A program made the translations under genes and the position numbers. The notes under the pieces are model-generated. The model saw only the letters and a list, made by a program, of their open reading frames with translations, had not been told where the DNA came from and did not search any database. Source: Arctopsyche grandis (Eukaryota > Arthropoda > Insecta > Trichoptera > Hydropsychidae). Taken from it: a DNA stretch of 64,000 bases. Position 1 is the stretch's first letter, and every line of letters begins with the position of its first letter. Shown piece after piece: positions 44,046 through 56,830 of this stretch. The DNA is taken from positions 15,251,501-15,315,500 of the forward strand of contig NC_135359.1 of assembly GCF_051622035.1 (NCBI RefSeq), read 5' to 3'.

Positions 44046-46646
44046 TAAAATAATATCCGATAATCTATGGTGGAAAATATCACATTCATGGACGGCATTT
44101 TTAGAAAGGTATTGTGTTTTCTGCCAATATTAATATTCAGTTGTATAGCTTGGATGAATATTTTTATTGTACATCTACATAATATATACATATGTATTTA
44201 AGTGTGAATATATTTACAGATGAGATTAAATTTGTGACTCTGTCGTGGCGCGTTTCCCGTTGAACTTCGAACGAAAGTTGGGCAGAAAATTTTAAACAGT
44301 CTATTCAAGGAAATTTATATTGCATTGAAAATTGCTCAAATGGACGTGGATGAAAGCCGACAATAAGTGAAAATTGAGCACAATGGCGGTGAAATATGGG
44401 CGAGCAGACAAAAGCTCGGGGCGGAAGGTGGCCGGAAACTGCGCCCGTCCAGTCGCCACCGCACCACCGCTTTATTTGTTTTTAATTTTGGTGATGAGAG
44501 ACTCTAGTTTCCAATTTATTCTCTATCATCATTTTAACACCATAATAATTTTGAAACATTAAAGCAAATTGCCCGCACCAAATTTCCCCAACGATAAATT
44601 TACTGTGCAAGTCATTATAATGAAACACCTGTTGAATTATTTTAGTATTTTCTCAACAAACAAACGAAATTAAGAATATGAGATATTATATAACAATATA
44701 ATAAGACAGTAAAACATCCTCGCATACGTCTTATCTAAACCATTATGTTCGTTTTTATCCGATGAAAAAATTCTATATAAAATGAAATAGCCGTATTTGC
44801 CCTTCCATTGGATGAAACATAAAAGTCAAAGGATTCATAATCCCGTTTAGGGGTATTTTTTACAGAGCTAGTCCGGTCAAACTTTGTATGTATGGGTTAG
44901 CGCAAATATTTACGTTCCCTATTTGCCCTGTGTATACAATAGTCATTTTTGAACAGTCGACGAATGGCCAATAAAAGCTCGATCCGACCATTCAAAGGGA
45001 AATTCCATTCGCGGATATGCGGAAAACTATCCTCGTATTATAATACATGTATATTTTACGATGCAGCTGCAACAATCTGCGTCGACAAATGTCAACTATG
45101 ATGGTTTCATTTATCCGATGGATAATTTATGACTTTCGCCATAATCGGCAAAAATAAAAGGTTGCCGAGTTATACTCGTAAGCGTGAGTTTTTCCTTAGT
45201 ACGGCTAAAGAAAACTGCGCACGAGATAACCTTTATCAAGTCAGAATAACTTTCCGACGTATTCATGCGATTTTTCGGATCAGTGAACACAAAATGGAGA
45301 TAGTAGCAAGACGTTCAAAGTTCATCTTATTGATATTCTACCATCGATTCAATATCTACATATATGCTATTCCAATATTAGTATACTTATTTAAAAAAAT
45401 CCTATGTAGATTTGAATTGTATAATTATAGTATTAGCCATACAATTATTTGTGCTCAACTTAATCGGCTCAACGGTAATGTGCCAGGAGGATTATTCTGT
45501 ATTATTATTACTATCAAATTTGATGGAAATAACATGATTCGGTTGTATAATATAAGATATACAAATTTGCGTGTATTATATGAGCGCTTTTGATGTTTAG
45601 AAGACGTGGTAGTAAATCTCTGTACAGCTCGATTAAATTAGTATAGACTAGGACTGAACATCGTATGGCAGGCTTACAAAGCCTTACCAGACAACGATGA
45701 AAATCGAAGAAGCGAAGTGTCTTTTATATGAACACAATGAAAACTGATAACTCGATCCATGAAAGAGGTTTTTTCCGTGTTGTACTCCACACAAAAGCTC
45801 TTCCATGTAACGCTATACGGCGAAAAAAGTACGCGCAAAGCTTTTGTTTGAATCGCGCGTGTGCTCTAAAGCGATACGAGGATTTTCCGATGAGGTTTTT
45901 CTCGTTTGTTTCACGTTTCTTGTTAATTGTGAAACATTTTTTATTCTTTTCAGTATTCCTGTATTGTACTGAATATTTTCTTATTGTGGAATATTTCAAC
46001 AAAAAATGTTATTCAGCGTATTATGTTAGTTCTCTTATACTGAAAATAAATTGAAAAATTTAAAAGAACCTAATTTTTAAATTTGTAAATACTCATTATT
46101 TTTAATCATTTTTAAATAAATAAGTTTTATTAGATTCTTCAAAATGTTCATTTAATAAAAAAACAAGACCCATGTATTCGGCTTCAAAAAAGTCACTTAC
46201 AATACAACTGTCGAAAATACTGACCAATCGATATATGTACATATGTATACTGACCGTTTGAAATAGAGGTGTTATTTTTATATTCTAGAATAATTTAAGA
46301 ATTCGGTTTAATTTAAATGTATGTAAAACAAATTGTGCTTGCATTTTATTCAGAAGTCTGGATAAATTTCATTTTCATATTAGTGGATTTCCAGGTACGT
46401 AAAAATAAATGTTGGCTGAGAATGATTATATGTATTTCTTGAGGAACTTTCCCAACAAATGGCCGGAAATCGATGTTTACAGCTTTAAAGTGTAATGCAC
46501 ACCGGAAGAGCGGAAAAGCTCGCTTCCGAGGGGTGCATTATGCGAATGTGAAAATACAAGCAAACTTGTGGAAATTTCAAATAATACAAAACAACCGTCT
46601 GGATCGAAGGACGAGTAAATACTTTCATGAGAATAAAATCAAACGC
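44046..46646. other. unique sequence with CpG blocks, no gene supported
   Basis: 44220-44480 and 45060-45330 have raised GC. A 154-codon open frame (45129-45593) has no recognisable domain and poor codon structure; I do not call it a gene. Confidence 0.35.
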
Positions 46647-46663
46647 GGGGGGGGGGGGGGGGG
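46647..46663. repeat. homopolymer run of 17 G at a LINE 5' junction
   Basis: Seventeen G in a row exactly where upstream unique sequence (AAATCAAACGC) meets the 5'-truncated LINE body. Confidence 0.9.
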
Positions 46664-48830
46664 ATTCAACTATCATTATTCATTTAAAAAGGTACAAAGT
46701 CTTTGGTAATCCCAGAGATTACGACACCTTTGCATTATTAAGAACTCGCTCCAAGAGACTGTTGTCCAAATGCCATACTGACTACTTGTCATATATTGAA
46801 TCCCGCATTTCATCGAACCCTAAATGCTTTTGGTCTTACACCAAGTCTAAATGCAAGGGTAATTCTTTGCCCGAAACTTTAAGATTTAATAACATTTGTG
46901 CCTCATCTGGCTTAGATATGTGTGAATTGTTTTCTGAATATTTTTCATCTGTGCATAACAATGATGATTGCTCCCTTTCATATGTGGACGCTCACATTGA
47001 CAATTGCTCGTACTGCCTTGATAAAATATATGTTGAAGAAAAGGAGATTACTTATGTCCTATTAAATTTAGATGTAAATAAGGGTGCTGGACCTGACGGC
47101 ATACCTCCATACTTTATTAAAACTTGTTATTTGGAACTTGTAGAACCCTTATTTATAATTTTTAACAATTCTTTATCTGCTGGTGTATTCCCTTCTAAAT
47201 GGAAACTAGCCAATATTGTACCTATTTTCAAGTCTGGCGATAAATCACTTTGTAATAACTATAGACCAATAAGTATCTTATCCTGTTTTGCTAAAATTTT
47301 TGAATGTTTAACTTATAATCATATTTATTCTCATGTAGTGCCTAAAATTGCACAGGAACAACATGGATTTGTTAAAAAAAAATCAACCGTTTCTAATCTT
47401 ATTGAATTCACTACCACAATTTATAAATATCTTAATACTCGTACACAAGTAGATGTTATATATACAGACTTTCAAAAGGCTTTTGACAAGGTTAATCACG
47501 GTTTGCTAATTCGTAAATTATCTAAATTTGGAATTCATGGAAATTTACTTAGATGGTTAACTTCTTATCTTAATTTGAGAAGTCAATTGGTTACAATTAA
47601 GGGTTTCTCATCTGCCCCTAAAATAATCCTTTCAGGAGTTCCTCAAGGTTCTCACCTTGGACCACTTCTGTTTATTATTTTTATTAATGACCTAATCCCC
47701 CTACTGAAGTGTCAATGCTTACTTTATGCCGATGATCTTAAGGTTTTCCATCCTATCAATAGTGAGTCGGATTGCTTAAAATTACAATCCGACATTGATA
47801 TAATATCTGAATGGTGTAATGTAAACCTTATGCATCTCAATATTTCTAAATGCTTCTCAATGACACTTTCCAGAAATCGTAACCTAATTGACTTTACTTA
47901 CAATATTAATAACGTAGATCTTACAGCAAAAAATTGTGCCAGAGACTTAGGTATACTTATAGATTCCAAACTATCATTTAATGAACATATTAATCATATT
48001 GTTACTAAATCTTATAAACTATTGGGATTTATTTGCCGAGTTGCGAAGCCCTTTAAGAATCCCCATACTCTGATTCTACTCTATTACAGTTTAGTTCGTA
48101 GTAATATGGAGTATGCCTCAATCATATGGTCTCCCTATTACCAAACTCACATTGAGCACTTAGAAACAATCCAGAAGCGTTTTCTGCGCCATTTATCCTA
48201 TAAGACTGGTCTTAAAAAACTGTTTCCATCTTATAATGACAGACTTTCTTTTTTCCATATTGCAAGTTTGTCTCAGCGTAGAAGGGTTTCTGATTTGTTA
48301 ATTTTATATAAGATTGCTAATGGTATTCTTGACACGTCTGTTTTAAGCGAGATTAATTTTAACGTTAATGCCCGATTCACCAGATGTACAAATCTTTTTT
48401 ATCCACCTATTTGTCAAAGCAACACCTCTTTCAATAGTGCAATCGTTCGTATATGCCGTATTTACGATAGCTTAGATGATTGTCCTGACCTCTTTAGAGA
48501 CTCTTTTAGTATTTTTAGGACAAAGGTGAAGAAAATAATATGTGGTTGATTTGCTTCTTCACCCTTATAGTCTTTCTTTTTCTTTTTTACTTTATCTGTA
48601 TCTTTTTCTTTATCTGTTTCTTTTCTTTTTTTTAAAATCTTGATGTTTTTGTAATTTTACTTTTTTATATCACCATGTGGTGCTCACTGTAAATGGAATA
48701 TTATATTTTTATTTATGTTTATTATTATTTTTTGTCTCATTATACAACTTTCTTTTTATATTTTATTCTGTATGTGTGCCTATTTAAATAAAATAAAAAA
48801 AAAATAAAAAAAAATAAAATTTACCCAAAG
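46664..48830 (+). mobile_element. 5'-truncated non-LTR retrotransposon, Jockey/CR1-like
   Basis: Open frame from the truncation point to TGA at 48547-48549, about 628 codons without a break, then a 3' UTR and an (AAATAAAA)n tail to about 48825. Encodes the reverse transcriptase of a LINE: KGAGPDGIPP, NNYRPISILSCFAKIFE, QEQHGFVKKKSTVSNL, YTDFQKAFDKVNHGLL (motif A Asp), GVPQGSHLGPLLF, LYADD (motif C, 47722-47736), then the thumb and C-terminal MEYASIIWSPYY. The endonuclease domain is lost by truncation, so the copy cannot move by itself. An unbroken frame means a young insertion. Flanking target duplication is not clear. Confidence 0.92.
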
Positions 48831-48905
48831 GCAATTTTGATGAATTTTACCTTTAATTAAATTCAATATGTATGTATATGTTTATACATATTGCAATAAG
48901 TATAC

Positions 48906-48910
<5 letters not shown>

Positions 48911-48994
<84 letters not shown>
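48911..48994. repeat. (TA)n microsatellite
   Basis: About 84 bp of TA repeats flanked by TACATA/TGCAATAT sequence (TATTGCAATA motif repeated on both sides). Confidence 0.96.
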
Positions 48995-48997
<3 letters not shown>

Positions 48998-49185
48998 CAA
49001 TATGTTGATATGTACACACATACATATGTATAACTCATTGGACACGAACTTTTCCACACATTATTCAAATTTTAGAGAAAAAAATAGTTATGAATTGTAT
49101 TTGAACTTTTTTTTATTTTTATACTGTACACTTGCGTAAAAATTAAATAAAACTATCAATACTACCAAAAAATAATAATTTGTAA

Positions 49186-49613
49186 AAGAAAAAGATTACT
49201 ACATCGTCTTCTATTATTCTAGACCAAATATGTATTATGAATAGAGACACGCATTTTGGGCATTTTTCTATTAATGCTTTATTGATGCTAAAATTCGGAA
49301 TAGATGCTAAAATAACAAACAAAAATGAAATTTGCATAAAATTTATAAAATTAATAGACAATTTAGAAGGGCCTTCCTATCCCTTTGCCCATTTATTATG
49401 TGAAGAAATTGAGGGGATAAAACAGAGTTGCAGTTTACCATAGACGGTGTTTTTCCAGCCGAAACCAAGCAACTGCTTTTGTCTACTACGGAACTGAACA
49501 AAATAAGACAGTTGGAGCTGTGTATCCAAAAGGCTGCTCAAAAAAGCGTCTTAAAACTAGACTCGCATTCAAGACTGAGACAAATCTATTCCTCTAATCT
49601 AAACATTGAGTAA
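49186..49613 (+). pseudogene. frame-broken coding remnant, product not recognised
   Basis: Two adjacent frames have protein-like composition. 49186-49430 gives MNRDTHFGHFSINALLMLKF and EGPSYPFAHLLCEEIEG; 49419-49613 gives ELQFTIDGVFPAETKQLLL, KIRQLELCIQKAAQKS and SHSRLRQIYSSNLNIE with a stop. One frame step near 49415-49425 joins them into about 142 residues. Balanced amino acids and an amphipathic C-terminus argue for true coding origin. A GTATAA...TTTTAG interval at 49637-49679 could be a small intron after the stop. Either a decayed gene copy, the 3' end of a real gene with a sequence error, or a retrocopy. Confidence 0.5.
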
Positions 49614-49679
49614 ACTATTCAATCCATCTGTGGCAGGTATAAAATCTAATATTAATGTAAAACAGTTTTGTCTTTTAGG

Positions 49680-50185
49680 AACCTGCCATAGTTCAACAAA
49701 AAATAAAACAAGGACTTTTTTTATAAGAATCCTTATTTTATTTTTTTTTTAATATATATTTTTACATTATTTAAATAAAAGTTTTTGCTAATTAAGATAC
49801 AAAGTCTCCCAAAAAAATAGACATCTTCCTTTTTATATACATTTATATATACCATATGCTTGTTTCGTTGAATCCCCAATTATTCCCAAATTATTTTATA
49901 GCCTTGAATGTTGATTCTACAGATATGAAATAATCTGTAGAAATTTTTCCTGTTAATATGAAAATTCTTGTTCTTCATTTAACAAGCGAAACTGGAGATT
50001 CTCTTCAAAAACTTTAAAGCGTATAACTTTTCAAATCGAGTGCTTTCGTTATTTCATACTTTCGAAACATTATAAAGTTACAAATAAGAGGTATCATATA
50101 AACCTTAGAGGTATCACATAAAATTTTATCTCTGGATATATGATTTTTATTACACAAAAGCAGCATAATTAAATATTAACACAGA
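49680..50185. other. AT-rich stretch, no gene
   Basis: Nothing supported. The inverted motif AACCTGCCATAG / CTGTGGCAGGT at 49628-49692 brackets the possible small intron. Confidence 0.35.
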
Positions 50186-50189
50186 TTCT

Positions 50190-50340
<151 letters not shown>

Positions 50341-52244
50341 TATATAAACTGCATATACATATGTATGTAATTAAAAAAAAAGTCTCACCATAGCAAGAAG
50401 TGAAGCTGGCCACCGAAAGAAGAAGAAGAAATAGAGTCTTTCCACGGGTCATCTTCTTCAGTCTGGCCCACCCCACGTCATCATCACGCTCAGGTCATAC
50501 TTCCCGAACAAAATTCTTGTTTTTCTTATTTCATTCCTTCCAAGTGCTTCTCCCTAACCACCGAGGTATCCTTAAGAGATAATTTAAATATGAAACAAAC
50601 AACATAGAAACCTACGCATGAAACTTCAACGATGTAATTAATCAAACACAATTTTTCAATTTGTTTCTTTGCTCGAGTGCCTCAGGGCAAAAATTAACCG
50701 ACGAACAACTTGGGTCAAAAAGTTAACGCAGTCGAGGGAGGGAAAAGTTTAAAATTACATTTTTGCGCGCATTTTTCTCGAGGCGAAGGGAGGGACGCTG
50801 TGATGTCTTTTATTCGAACCAGATTTCAACCTCCTCTCTGTTTATACTATCGTATCGGATTTGCATACGTATCTTTCGTTTTATACGAAACCGAATTGCA
50901 TAATAAATTAATCAAAGTTTCGATAGTTTTTACTTCGCGTGCTATTCGTGACCGACACACATAACGGGCTGATTGATACGAATCGTTAAATAATCTTATT
51001 AGTTGCACGAATTAGGCATGTGATTATTATTTTATATCCGATTGTGTTGTATATTATTTTCGCGAATAATATTGGCAATTAAAAAATTCGTCGTAATTTA
51101 CGATTGAAATTAAGCACACCCTCCGAAAAATAATAAATAAATCGGAAAAGTCTATATTACGTCAAAGGCGATAATTTCAGCCCCATTTAATTTATGCATT
51201 GGTGAATTTACAATTAAATTTAAACCTATAATGCAATAATTGATTCTTATAAGCAATATATGATTTATTAAATTGAAAAATAATTGAATTTTCACGATAC
51301 AAATATCATATGAAAGTGTCATGTAAGTACGTCATGACAGTTTCATGTTCGGAACGACAATTTGATGTGAATCTTATGAACCAATTAAGTTCATTGTAAT
51401 GGTACGCACGTCAACATAGTTCATCACATTTGTCACAGGAAAATAGCACTTATGATGTTCATCTACAGCTTTCCGGTTTTGAAATATATTGGCGCGAAAA
51501 CGCGATACCAGAGATTTAAAACGAACACGACCGTATCGGCGTATGGTACGCGCGCGACTGACGGTTGCCGAAGAATTTCCACCCCTTCGCATACAGCCCC
51601 TACCCTTAGCCGATTGAGTGGGGGGTGGCAATGGGAGCTGGGAATGGAGAGAAGCATCGATATCTCCGATAGGAACTGTTGCGTAACTGTTGATTGTTGA
51701 TCTGGCCAACGTCAGATGACAGTGTTGATTGAATTCGGAGATTAATGTGGGACACAATTTATTTATCAGATTGAACAATCAAATTTGCATGTTTTGAATA
51801 TATTGTAAAGATTGATTAAAGATTGTTGTATAGCTTTTAGGAATTGATTGGATGATTCATGCGAATATATAATACATACTTTGATACTGAAATATATGAT
51901 AAAATTAAGGAAGCAGTAATTATAATAATGTTAAAATTCTAGATGATTAAATTTTAAAGCTTATTTTTTGATAATTTTTTTTAAAATATTTTATTTTACA
52001 TGTTTTATTATTAAAAAATTAAAATTAAAATAGAAATTCGTTGTTTTATATTAAAAATACAACGAATTTCAACATCCATGTATTTTACATTCATGTATTT
52101 TTACGTAATTAAAATAAATTCGTAGTAAAATTAATATAAAACTTACGTAAAAAATTAAATTAAATACATCTAGTATTACTTTGAACATTATTATATTTAT
52201 AAATAGTATTACATGAACACACGGAAAAATCTTTTAAATCGCTC
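50341..52244. other. unique sequence with GC-richer blocks, no gene supported
   Basis: 50690-50960 and 51370-51760 have raised GC and CpG and overlapping open frames on both strands, none recognisable. A 12-bp hairpin (52033-52044 with 52059-52070) is present. Candidate regulatory DNA. Confidence 0.35.
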
Positions 52245-52428
52245 TTTTCCACATACACTTTTTATAATTATATAAAATTTTCTTAATAAAATTGTTTGCG
52301 ATATTGTTTTGTGAATTTTTTTTTTTTTTTCACATACACATACATTTTTTTTTTTTCCACATACACTTTTTATAATTATATAAAATTTTCTTAATAAAAT
52401 TGCTTGCGATATTGTTTTGTGAATTTTT
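52245..52428. repeat. direct duplication, 76 bp at 108-bp spacing
   Basis: 52245-52320 and 52353-52428 are identical apart from one T/C change, separated by a T-rich spacer with CACATACACATACA. Confidence 0.93.
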
Positions 52429-52446
52429 ATTTTTTTTTATTTTTAC

Positions 52447-52866
52447 ATATATACCAGGAAGGCCTTACAGGTAAATCCCAATGCGCCTTCCTGGCCAATT
52501 ACAAATACAAATACAGCATTTTTATTATAAGTCGTTGAATTGCGAGACACTGAAAAAACTCGCAAATTAACGAGACATCTATGAATTGTACATAAATTTT
52601 TATTGTACATCAATCAAATTTTTCAAATAGTGGTGACATAGTAGGTAGGAAGGATTTTTAGCCAAATTTTTTTTCCGGGAACCGTTTCAACAATGAAATC
52701 AGAGAAAATTGGCAAACTCTGATAGGAAACGATCAACCTGGAGTCACAAATCCAGGTCTGACCAACAGCATACTCTGAAAAATTCATTTTCATTCAGGGA
52801 TAGAACCCGGCACCATCTTGACGGTAAGCAGAAGCTTAACGTCCGAGCTATGCTGCTGGCCAGGAA
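52447..52866 (-). mobile_element. tRNA-derived SINE, near full length
   Basis: Plus-strand order tail hairpin (CCAGGAAGGC...GCGCCTTCCTGG, 52454-52496), body (TAGGAAACGATCAACCTGGA near 52726) and tRNA-like head ending in GCTATGCTGCTGG near 52861. Intact tail, degraded B box. Confidence 0.8.
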
Positions 52867-55800
52867 AGCGCAATAGTGTCTGGCTGTTAGATCAAATTGA
52901 TACAATTTTAAAATAAAATAAAATTAAGTTTATTACATGCATATGTACATACATATATACAAATAATCCACAAGAAAATAGTCAAAAGACAAAATATTAA
53001 TTATGTATATGCTTTTTATTATGAAGCTTCATAAAGGTGTTATCAATTATTTATAGGCACATGTTCTTATAATAAAGGAACTGGTTTCTTGATTGCTAAA
53101 TGTATGTATATTTAACTTTCTTTCTTATCAGCATGTACTGGTAATGTATCTTTTATTTCAACGTTAATTTTTAAGATGAAATCAGAGAAGTTTGAACCAT
53201 TTATACAACTAAATCTCAAAAGAATCAATCATAAGCAATTATAAATATTTCCTTTTAGGTGGAATTTATTTTAGCAGATGAAATCATCGTTTTGTAGTAT
53301 AATATAATCGACCAAGCACGTTACTATGTAGATTGTAGAATACGTTTCTCATAACTTTTAATTATCAGATCGTAGAAATTATACGAAAATAATATCTTTG
53401 ATTTATTGAATTTGCAAAAAGCGTGTTTCGTTCGCAACACATGTGTACGTTTGATTAAAAATTAATTATGTTTGACCAAATTCATAACATAAATATAGGT
53501 ATAAAAACTATTACATTCATACACGATGCGATGCAGTGTGGCCGTTTGCAGATCTGCCTATACTTTGTTTTAAAAAACAATATATCTCAACAAATGTAGC
53601 ACACAATTTGCTGAAAATTATGAGATTTTAATACAAAGCCATGACCCGGAAATGGTAGTTAAATTAGTTTGCATTGCAATCTGCATTGAAAAACTACATA
53701 CTAATATTCTAAAACGTAAATTTGTATGCGGTTCATATGTATTTAATTATCACATTCGCGATTCACGGGGAAAATATATTAGAAAAGTTACGTTCAAACG
53801 ATGATTTAAAAACGGTCAAAATTTGTTTATTTGTATAGCAATTGACAAAATAAAGATACCAGTTTAACGTAAAAAATGAAGATTTTGTGGCAATTTTTGG
53901 CAGCAAATTTTTGCACTTTCTTATAGTTGAATAGTTCAACTTAAAAATTGTTTAAAATGATGATAAAGTAGAGCAGTCGTATATTTTTGATTTTTACAAA
54001 AAAACATCATACTTGGGTGGTGGATATTCTTATGAAAACTTATATAAAAGTAATTAAATTTTTGCTAAAAATTAAATTAAATACATTAGATAATACCTTT
54101 TTGAATAATATTCAATCAAAAATTTATCAATAAACTTTTCAATTAGACCACAATTTACCTTCAATCAGAAAGTTACAAATACGCCCAGTACAAATCTATT
54201 TCGTTGCATATCGCGATCCACAAGTTTGATCAATTTTTGACGCGACTAAATAAAATTTTATTAATAGTACACACATCAAAGTATAGATATTAAACGATGA
54301 TATATTTTAATAGTTTTTCGGAAAATATTAAAATCGCGAATATCTAGGTATTTTTTGAACGTGCAATATATGATTTTTATTGAAGCACTATGAAAAAAAA
54401 GGATATCGTGTCGCTTATTACATTCTTCTCCATGCATTCATTTGATCGAAATCGAAATACGAACACGAATCGCGTAATTTATGGCTCAATGAAAGCTTTA
54501 TTGAGAGAGTTTACTTATCTGGAAAGTATAACGATGATATTAAAAGAGTGTTGAACAAAATTGTAACGGTTTAATTACAAGAAACTGAACAGTTCCGATC
54601 TCATTATACCGTCAAGTGTCGGGCGATGAGACATTTAAGATTCATTTCTCCTTCGTCCCGTCCAATTAATTTCCGTTAAAAAAACGCTATTTTTACGCGT
54701 TTTCGTTTCCGAACGCGTAAAAATAATGGACGGGGTCGCTCTTCTGCAATGGCGCCTGAAAAGCATCTGCCGAGCGCCATTAATCCAGTCTGCCAGATCT
54801 CTCGAGCGCCATCTATTTAGCTCGTTAGTTGAGACGCCCCAACCGCCACGTTACCTAACAAATTGTCGACACCTACGTAATCACTCTAATATATAGGTAC
54901 ATACATCTATGGAGGTCGATTTTGACGTAGATGCCATATACTTGTACGGGCTCTTCAAACGAAAAAATACGGCAAAGATTGCGACACGAATTTATTATTT
55001 TTCTTCGTGCGAAATACGTCAATCATTAAGTTTCAAGGATCGTCAAACAAAAGCAAAATTGTTATGGATTCATATTTAATTAAACCTTGACTACGTATAT
55101 TAGCGTGAAGCACCTGAAACTTTTGAAAGTGCACCGTTCCATATTGTGACTTAATCAACGTCTGAGATGCACGTGGCAAACAAAATCGTCTATTATGTAA
55201 TATTTGCCTTTCTTCTTCTTATTTTCGGCTTATCTAATTGGGTCGATACCAAGACGATGATAATGAGATCATATCCGAGAAAACATGTCTTCATCTTCTA
55301 CTTTAGCCAGAAAATTCTTCGCCCAGAAAAAATAACATCGAATAATTTTAAATGAGAAAAATGTTTGTCAAAAATGAGATATTTTCAATGATCAATTTTT
55401 GTATAGTCTGTATTATCCAATGTAATTTTTTTCGCGAAAGTTTCCTTTTTTTATTCATTGTGTGTAAATAAATTACGAGAGTTCCGAAAGTGTTGCTCAA
55501 ACTCAGATGTGCTCAAAAGTTAAACAACAATTTATATTTTGCGTTGGAGTGCGCGCAATCTAATTTTTACTGCGGCTTATCACAATATAATTTCCTCTAC
55601 AGAAATTCGGGCAAATATTATTTTATGTCGGCCGTTTGTAACTGACATTTCGTTTCGTGTTACTTTGCCCTCCCCCACCCTCTTTTATTAACTTTTTTTG
55701 TGTATGCAAACATTTTTTTCGTCGTGCAATCTCAAATTGAAATCGGTGAACCACCGGTGAGAATTCTTTCGACTTATGAGCGAAATGGCCAACTTTTCTT

Positions 55801-56087
55801 CAGAAGGCGAAGAAAGTTTCGTCGTGTCCCGTTTTATTCATGCGCCTTATCAACATTTTTTCCGAGTTTCAAATTGATTGTGCCGTTTCGCGTAAATGGG
55901 CGATTTTTCGCCCGAAACACGCCGTCACATTATAAAGTCTTAAATTAAGTTAAAACAGTTTAATATACATACACATATAACAAATATTATACATGCAAAA
56001 AACAAATGTTTATACATTGTACATACATATACATATATGTACATACATACATACATATGTATGTATGTATGTACACCTACAGCATGG
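52867..56087. other. AT-rich and unique sequence, no gene
   Basis: No gene supported. 54590-54860 is a GC-richer block with a 13-bp hairpin (54689-54701 with 54712-54724, containing ACGCGT), repeated GCGCCAT and an AGCGCCATCTA motif at 54805-54815. 55650-55930 is another mixed block. 56020-56075 is a TACA/TATG microsatellite. Confidence 0.35.
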
Positions 56088-56290
56088 ATTCGTGATTAGC
56101 TTATAACGCTTTCGAACATAGTGGTTACGGGTTCGCATCCCAGTCTTCGCTGCTGGCAAGACCTTGGTTGTGACTATAGGTCGATTATTGCTCTGATTTC
56201 CATTGAAACAGTTCCAACAAATTGGCAACCTTTACCCATCATTTCTCGCAAATTTTAAAGTTTTCAGCATCTGGAATTTTTCTGATTCGT
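56088..56290 (+). mobile_element. SINE-like fragment, head and body
   Basis: tRNA-like head with B box GGGTTCGCATCCC (56129 area), then GCTGCTGGCAAGACC and the body marker (GGTCGATTATTGCTCTGATT, diverged). The tail is absent. A related copy is at 63276. Confidence 0.6.
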
Positions 56291-56404
56291 ATAAATGGTG
56301 ATTAATATATAAAAAAAGGTGAAAAAATGTAAATTTATCAAATTCTTCAAAATGTATCCATACATCTCTTTGATGATGCTTTGTTAAAATTATTCTAAAA
56401 ATTG

Positions 56405-56582
56405 TTTATCGAATTTTATAATGTCTAATTTATTTTTCTATTTTCTAATTTCTTTTGTTATGTCTAATTTCTTTAGTTATTATTTTGTTTATTTTCTTTT
56501 CTGTTATATTTTTGACCATTGTAGCGCATTAGGAATTCCTGTAATGCTACAATGGTCCAAACTTTAAATAAATAAATAAGTA
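56405..56582 (+). mobile_element. LINE-X 3' end with terminal hairpin, third copy
   Basis: T-rich 3' region, then hairpin GACCATTGTAGCGCATTAGG...TAATGCTACAATGGTCC (56514-56560) and (AAAT)n. Both stem sides carry the same G-to-A/C-to-T change relative to the other copies (TGTAGC with GCTACA), keeping the pairing. Confidence 0.78.
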
Positions 56583-56680
56583 ATTGGTCAAGAAAGCGCA
56601 TTAAGGCTTACCTGTCAGGCCTGGTATACCTACATATATTATAGATAAATAAATAAATATGTAAAAATAAAATAAAATAA
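56583..56680 (+). repeat. SINE tail fragment
   Basis: AGAAAGCGCATTAAGGCTTA and CCTGTCAGGCCTGGTATACC with an A-rich end match the SINE 3' tail. It sits directly behind the LINE-X end. Confidence 0.55.
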
Positions 56681-56689
56681 TGCCACAGC

Positions 56690-56830
56690 GTAGCTCATTG
56701 GTGAAATCACTGTTTACCAGCAGATACGATATTGGGTTCAAATCTCGTCCGGCATCTAGTAACCATATGGTCATTTAATTTGATCTGGTAAAACCCAAAT
56801 CAACCGGTTTCTTGATAATTTCTCGAATTT
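56690..56830 (+). mobile_element. SINE-like fragment, tRNA-like head
   Basis: GCGTAGCTCATTGGTGAAAT resembles an A box and GGGTTCAAATCTC a B box, about 40 bp apart. The following body is diverged. Confidence 0.5.

Noticed and set aside
45129..45593. 154-codon open frame
   Set aside because: No domain, AT-driven Ile/Tyr/Asn-rich second half, no start context or splice evidence.
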